Assembly (NCBI GenBank): GCA_963805985.1
Contig: CAWDWG010000001.1
Location: 434,001 to 498,000, forward strand
Direction: 5' to 3'
Length of the DNA: 64,000 bases
From: Bog-257 sp963805985
GTDB taxonomy: Bacteria > Acidobacteriota > Terriglobia > Terriglobales > Acidobacteriaceae
The notes beneath the pieces were generated by a model, which was given only the letters and a program-made list of their open reading frames with translations, searched no databases and was not told the origin of the DNA. Of this stretch, positions 59,416-64,000 are shown one piece after another (the stretch's first letter is position 1; the number at the start of each line of letters is the position of its first letter). A program made the position numbers and the translations under genes.

Positions 59416-60045
59416 ATGTCTCCCGTCTCAAGGGTAATGCTTCTCTCCATTCTGCTGATTCCCGCAGTTGCGGCGAGTCAGGTCAACATCGTCAACTTCG
59501 ATTTCGGCGCCGTGCGCATCTCCTGTGGCAACGACTACGCCTACCAGGGCGCCGTAATCAGCTGTCCATACGGCTACAACACCCAGGACTTTGACCAGAG
59601 CGCGGGCTTCGGATGGATCCTGGGCCAAGTCGCGGCTCGCCAGCTGGCCCCTACTTCTCTGGAGGGCGGCTCCGGGCTCACCGGCCCGAACACGATCTTC
59701 TTCCCGCCATCCTTCAGTGGATTGCCTTTTAACCAGGCCGTTTTCCTTCAGGACCGCGGCGGGTTTGTCTGGCAGACCGTCAACTTTGCGGCGGGATCGT
59801 ATACGCTCAGCTTTTACTTGGGATCACGATGTGAGTATGACGGTAATCAGACCGTCGAGGCACTAATTGACGGCCAGGTGGTCGGAACCTGGGCGCTTTC
59901 CAGTTGTACGCCGTTCAATCTGGAGACGGCGTCGTTCACGGTTCGCAACGGAGGCAATCACACCGTGGAGTTCCTCGGAATGAATTCCGGCGATCACACG
60001 GCGTTTCTGTCGTACGTCACGATCACTCCGACCGCGCGCCGGTGA
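59416..60045 (+). CDS. Secreted protein, paralogue 2 of a tandem pair
   Basis: 209 residues, 19 bases after its paralogue. It shares the same layout: signal peptide (VMLLSILLIPAVAASQ), VNIVNFDFGAVRISCGNDYA, GLTGPNTIFFPPSFSGLPFN, QAVFLQDRGGFVWQ, AAGSYTLSFYLGSRCEYDGN and NSGDHTAFLSYVTITPTARR. The extra residues near 65-75 (ARQLAPTSLEGGS) are an insertion relative to paralogue 1. The two genes are one operon. Its end overlaps the DUF1015 gene on the other strand by 23 bases. Confidence 0.8.
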   Translation: MSPVSRVMLLSILLIPAVAASQVNIVNFDFGAVRISCGNDYAYQGAVISCPYGYNTQDFDQSAGFGWILGQVAARQLAPTSLEGGSGLTGPNTIFFPPSFSGLPFNQAVFLQDRGGFVWQTVNFAAGSYTLSFYLGSRCEYDGNQTVEALIDGQVVGTWALSSCTPFNLETASFTVRNGGNHTVEFLGMNSGDHTAFLSYVTITPTARR

Positions 60046-61386
60046 GCTGCGCTGCTTCGTCTGCCTGTCTGCGGGCTGGCGTTTCTACCGAGTAGATGGT
60101 CAGCCCGCTGAGCATCTTGGGATAGAAGTCGGTCGACTTCTGCGGCATGACTTCGCCGGCGAAGGCGATGTCGCGCATCTGCTCAATGCGCACCGGGTTC
60201 ATCAGGAAGGTCACTTGTGCCGCTCCCGTCTTCACTTCCTCGATCGCTTCACCGGCATCGCGAATGTACTTCAGATATTTCTGCGCGCGGATGTCTTCCT
60301 CCGACATCCCAAGAGTTTCTTCCAGAATGAGCTTGTGCAGCTGCACCACGTCGAGGCCGCGCTGCGCCAGCGATAGGTCTTTGAGCTTTGCCGGCTGCAC
60401 ATCTTTGCGCGCCCGCAGCAGAAACGCGCTATGGGCGGTCACTGCCAGCAGCGCCGTGCCGTCTTTACCGGCGTCGCGCAGCTGTTGCACCGCGGCGGCC
60501 ACGTCCGACACCTCGCCGATGTCTTTCACCTCGAAGTATTCGCGCAGCTCGGCAACCATCTCGAAGATGGTGAAATTCTCCAGGCCAAAGACCACGCGGT
60601 GTGTCGGCAGGATCACCAGGCCCGGCGCATCCATGTTCACGAAGGTAATGACGACGCGCTCGTACGGCGCTTCGGCGTCGCCCTTTACCTGCTCCCGCAT
60701 CTGGTTGCGATAGTTCAGCGCGGTTTCGTAACGATGATGGCCGTCGGCGATGATCAGCTTTTTGTCGGCCATCTTCGCCTTGGCTGCGGCAACCGTCGCC
60801 GGGTCGGAGACCTTCCACAGCTGGTGCAGCACGCCGTATTCGTCGCGCAGTTCGATGGCCGGTGGCGTGGCCTGCTTCAGCAGCTTGGCGATCTCGTCCG
60901 CCGGATCGCTGTAGAGCATGAAGATCTGCTCGCAGTGCGCCTGCGTGGTCTGCAACAGGTTCAGGCGATCAGCTTTGGGCTTGCTCAGCGTCTGCTCGTG
61001 CCGATAGACGACCTTGCGATCGTAATCTTCCACCCGTCCCAGCGCGATGAAGCCGCGCCGCTCGATCTCGGCTCCGCCGGAATCGCCGGGAACTTTGAAC
61101 CTCTGCACATAGACATAAAGACTGGGCTCGGCATCGCGCTTCAGGATGCCCTCCGCCTGCCACTGGCGCAAGCAGGCCGCGGCCCGCGTGTAGACGTTCT
61201 CGATGCCGTCATCGTTCGATTGCGGTTTGCCCAGGATGATCCGCACCAGGTTGTAAGGACTGTCCGGCGTAGTACGGCGTCCTGCATCGCGGGCGTGATC
61301 TTGTCGTACGGCTGAGTCATCACCTCGGCCGCCTTTACTTTGGAAAGGTCGTAGCGAAGAGCACGAAAAGGAAGTATGTCTGCCAT
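60023..61386 (-). CDS. DUF1015-family protein (frameshifted near N-terminus)
   Basis: A protein of about 450 residues of the DUF1015 family. The N-terminus is in one frame (MADILPFRALRYDLSKVKAA, EVMTQPYDKITPAMQD) and the rest from about 61260 in another (SPYNLVRIILGKPQSNDDGI, IIADGHHRYETALNYRNQ, VVITFVNMDAPGLVILPTHR, ATFLMNP-type end). An indel within about 61262-61282 explains this. Family function is unknown; GHHRYETA is the conserved core. As written the second frame starts at 61246, so a shortened protein might be made. Confidence 0.88.
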
Positions 61387-61399
61387 ATTAAAGTCCTGC

Positions 61400-61509
61400 T
61401 CCCGAGGCAGGATTCGTTTTCACCACGGAAGCACGGAAAACACGGAATAATCAATATCCGAAAATTTCCGTGCTCTCCGTGTTTCCGTGGTGAAATCAGA
61501 GCCTCGGGA
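61400..61509. repeat. Large intergenic hairpin with nested inverted arrays
   Basis: TTTCACCACGGAAGCACGGA and the rest (61418-61446) are complementary in about 26 of 29 positions to 61467-61495. Outside these, TCCCGAGGC (61400-61408) and GCCTCGGGA (61501-61509) pair perfectly. It lies just upstream of the DUF1015 start. Words of 7-9 bases (CCACGGA, GCACGGA, ACACGGA) repeat within the arms. Confidence 0.75.
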
Positions 61510-61658
61510 AGCCTGATTGTAGCAACGGCCAAAAGAAAACCAGAATGACGCGAATCACATCCATAGGTTCAGCAGATTCGGGTCCGCCAAGGCGGAGCGC
61601 CGTTGTCCTATTCGGCCGCCGCCCCATGTGATAACATCAGCGCAATCAGGGGTTCCCT

Positions 61659-62780
61659 ATGGCCCGCCTCAGCAGTACGGCATTCGGGTCAAGCAGCTCG
61701 ACGATCCAGCTTCGCTCTTCCAGTCATGCGGCGGGACATTTTCCCGGCCCGCTCGTCCAAGTAACCGTGCGCGCCTGCAAGACATTGCTCTTCGTGCTTG
61801 GCGTATGTCTGATCGCCAGCTGGGCGGTTGTTGCTGCCTGCGCGCAGGACGAAGTGCACGTCACGCCGCGCGAGACCAAGAAAGCCGACGCCGCGCCTGC
61901 CCCCGACTTTCCGCCCGGGGTCGATCCCTCGCTCCGCACCCACACCAAACCTGTAACGAAAGATGTGGACCTGGTGCTGGTTCCGGTGACGGTCACCGAT
62001 CCTATGAATCGCCTGGTCACGGGGCTGGAGAAGGAAAACTTCCTGCTCACCGACGGCGGCCAGCAGCAGGTGATCCGGCATTTTTCCAGCGAAGACGCGC
62101 CGATCTCGCTGGGCGTCATCTTTGACGTCAGCGGCTCCATGGCCGACAAGATCGACAAGTCGCGCCAGGCCGTCGTGGAGTTCTTCCGCACCGCCAATCC
62201 GCAGGACGAGTTCTTCCTGATCACGTTCTCCGAAAAGCCCGAAGTGCTGGTCGACTTCACCTCCTCGATCGAAGACATCCAGAGCAAGCTGGTCTACGCG
62301 ATGCCCAAAGGGCGGACGGCGCTGCTGGATGCCATTTACCTGGGCATGGATCGCATGCGCAAGGCGCACTACGAGCGCAAAGCGCTGCTCATCATCTCCG
62401 ATGGCGGCGACAATCACAGCCGCTACACCGAAGGCGAAATCAAATCGATGGTGCGCGAGGCCGACGTCCAGATTTATGGGATTGGCCTGTTCGACCAGAA
62501 CTTCAAGAGCGCCGAGGAGCGGGAAGGCCCGGCGCTGCTCGAGGATGTCACGGAAGTGACTGGTGGACGGACATTTGTCATCGGTTCGCCCAACGAGCTG
62601 GCGGACGTGGCCACCAAGATTGGCATTGAGCTACGCAACCAATATGTGCTGGGATACCGTCCAACCAATCCGGGACGTGATGGCAAGTGGCGTAAGATCA
62701 AAGTCAAGCTGAATCCGCCCAAGGGCTTGCCGCCGCTGCATGTCTATGCCAAAACTGGATACTATGCACCTACGGAATAA
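61659..62780 (+). CDS. VWFA-related domain protein, exported
   Basis: 373-residue protein with an N-terminal hydrophobic signal (ACKTLLFVLGVCLIASWAVV) well inside the frame, so the true start may be later than ATG 61659. Residues about 90-370 are the acidobacterial VWFA-related domain: DLVLVPVTVTDPMNRLVTGL, GVIFDVSGSMADKIDKSRQA (MIDAS DxSxS), EFFLITFSEKPEVLVDFTSS, and LLIISDGGDNHSRYTEGEIK. The end IELRNQYVLGYRPTNPGRDG is typical. It overlaps the next VWA gene by 17 bases. Confidence 0.9.
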   Translation: MARLSSTAFGSSSSTIQLRSSSHAAGHFPGPLVQVTVRACKTLLFVLGVCLIASWAVVAACAQDEVHVTPRETKKADAAPAPDFPPGVDPSLRTHTKPVTKDVDLVLVPVTVTDPMNRLVTGLEKENFLLTDGGQQQVIRHFSSEDAPISLGVIFDVSGSMADKIDKSRQAVVEFFRTANPQDEFFLITFSEKPEVLVDFTSSIEDIQSKLVYAMPKGRTALLDAIYLGMDRMRKAHYERKALLIISDGGDNHSRYTEGEIKSMVREADVQIYGIGLFDQNFKSAEEREGPALLEDVTEVTGGRTFVIGSPNELADVATKIGIELRNQYVLGYRPTNPGRDGKWRKIKVKLNPPKGLPPLHVYAKTGYYAPTE

Positions 62781-63850
62781 TCGTTGTTTCCTTCTGATTC
62801 CCCTGTTTCTTCTGTTAGGAACGTGGTTAGCGGCGCAGACTTCAGCGCCTCCGCAACAGCCGGCCACGCAGCAGGCTCAGCCCAACGCGCAGGATCAGGA
62901 GGGCGCGCCACCCGCGCCGGCTCCCAATCAGCCGGGCGACACCGTTCAGGTTCCCGCGCCGCAAGGCCAGGCGCCTTCCTCGCCAGCATGACGACGTCTA
63001 CATCTTCAAGAAGGAAGTCGACGAAGTCACGCTGCACGCCACCGTGGTCGACGGATCCTTTCGCCTGATCACCAATCTGAACAAAGGCGACTTCAGCGTC
63101 TTCGAGGATGGCAAAGAGCAGAAGATTACTTCCTTCCGCAATGAAGACATTCCGGTGGCCATGGGCATCGTTATCGACAACTCCGGATCGATGCGCGAGA
63201 AGCGGCCGCAGGTGAATGCTGCAGCGCTGAATCTGGTGCGTTCGAGCAATCCGCAGGACAAAGTCTTCATCGTCAACTTCAATGAAGAATACTTCCTCGA
63301 CCAGGACTACACCGGCAGCATTCCCAAGCTCAAAGACGCGCTGGAGCGGATCGAATCGCGCGGCGGAACGGCGCTGTATGACGCGGTGGTCGCCTCAGCC
63401 GAGCACCTGAAGAAGAGCGGCGAGCTGGAGAAGAAAGTTATCCTGGTGGTCACCGACGGCGAGGACAATGCCAGCCGCGAGTCGCTGGAGCAGGCCCTGC
63501 GCCGCTTGCAGGAACAGAATGGGCCGACCGTTTACACCATCGGCCTGCTGGGCGACGAGCACAGCAAGCGCGCGCGCCGTGCCTTGCGCGAGATGGCGGA
63601 GGACACCGGCGGCGTCGCGTTCTTTCCCAACAACCTGAATGAAGTGGAAGCGATTACCCAGCAGATCGCGCACGACATCCGCAATCAGTACACCATTGTC
63701 TACAAGCCCTCCACGCCGCAGAGCGCCGGCGGCTATCGGACCGTGAAGGTTCAGGCCAAGGCGCCGGGGTATAAGAATCTGTCGGTACGCACGCGCAGCG
63801 GATATTATGCGGGGCAGCAACGCGCGTCGGCCGAGCCCAGCGGACAGTAG
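62764..63850 (+). CDS. VWFA-related domain protein, exported (frameshifted)
   Basis: A second protein of the same family. The signal peptide (LRNNRCFLLIPLFLLLGTWL) and Pro/Gln linker (APPQQPATQQAQPNAQDQEG) are in one frame that stops at 62991. The domain (HDDVYIFKKEVDEVTLHATV, GIVIDNSGSMREKRPQVNAA, LVVTDGEDNASRESLEQALR, DIRNQYTIVYKPSTPQSAGG) is in the next frame to 63850. One extra base before 62987 would join them, giving about 361 residues. It starts inside the previous gene, so the two are coupled. Confidence 0.88.
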
Positions 63851-63869
63851 GATTCGGGTCGCAGCTTTC

Positions 63870-64000
63870 GTAGCGCCGGTTTCCAAACCGGCTGTCATGG
63901 GGGCCTCCCGGCCCCCATCGCAATAAGCTCCACAATTGCGGTTATAAGTCGGTGGCGGCAGGGATGCCGCCACGACTGCCGGTCTGGAGACCGGCGCTAC
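63870..64000. repeat. Composite palindromic repeat at the window edge
   Basis: GTAGCGCCGG at 63870-63879 and CCGGCGCTAC at 63991-64000 are inverted ends. Inside are hairpins (GGGGGCC/GGCCCCC near 63900; GGCGGC/GCCGCC and GCCGGTC/GACCGGC at 63953-63996). The last 48 bases match 4567-4613. It may continue past the window. Confidence 0.75.

Noticed and set aside
62740..62991. Separate small secreted protein of about 76-84 residues
   Set aside because: The signal peptide and linker belong to the VWA domain in the next frame; the small frame ends at the indel. Paralogue layout at 61659 supports one gene.

Overview
The window looks like chromosomal DNA from an Acidobacteriota bacterium, probably of the Terriglobia/Koribacter type. 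This is inferred from gene families, not measured. The pointers are two tandem VWFA-related secreted proteins, an ADOP-type MacB-like permease, a remnant of the PadR plus permease-prefix gene pair, the bacillithiol enzyme BshC, secreted PEP-CTERM proteins, a FecR protein rich in Trp/Tyr and Gly, and many intergenic palindromic repeats. No tRNA, rRNA, CRISPR array, complete IS or prophage was seen. One tmRNA is present.

Layout: 1-3445 holds the end of an RND efflux pump with its outer-membrane factor and a ClC transporter. 3454-7918 is a sugar-phosphate block (hexose-6-phosphate mutarotase, transaldolase, 6-phosphogluconate dehydrogenase, 6-phosphogluconolactonase); the last two each carry a single-base frameshift. 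7952-14119 has secreted proteins, the tmRNA gene and a sulfatase. 14564-25954 mixes an aldo/keto reductase, a CDF-like membrane protein, a frameshifted ADOP permease, DinB, OmpA, VIT1 and Ppx proteins and two CYTH-like proteins. 26005-29449 is the dTDP-rhamnose operon rfbCDAB, followed by a divergent glycosyltransferase, bshC and ssb. 32955-33510 is a scar of three broken genes. 33500-35515 is kdsD plus a RodZ-like gene. 35816-41876 has two diguanylate cyclases, secreted proteins and two PEP-CTERM proteins. 42401-46222 is an EmrA/TolC-type efflux pair divergent from a TetR regulator across a perfect palindrome. 46219-53605 is a minus-strand run of housekeeping genes (gpsA, plsY, thpR, cinA, a beta-propeller protein, pgpA, yacG, rimO). 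54005-58558 is an electron-transfer-flavoprotein module. 58773-63850 holds two secreted paralogues, a DUF1015 protein and the two VWA proteins.

The most striking non-genic signal is a set of degenerate 7-nt word arrays, most of them in inverted pairs. In minus-strand gene runs one arm abuts the stop codon of one gene and the other sits near the start of the next (50004-50142, 51198-51312, 52010-52097, 57664-57787; related arrays at 29456-29560, 32357-32391, 61400-61509). A second signal is a nested repeat element at 41938-42356. Palindromic repeats also lie in frame inside kdsD and rimO.

Caution: six genes (gnd, pgl, the ADOP permease, rodZ, the DUF1015 gene, the second VWA gene) are each split by an apparent indel. 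At about one per 10 kb this may be residual sequencing or assembly error rather than biology.
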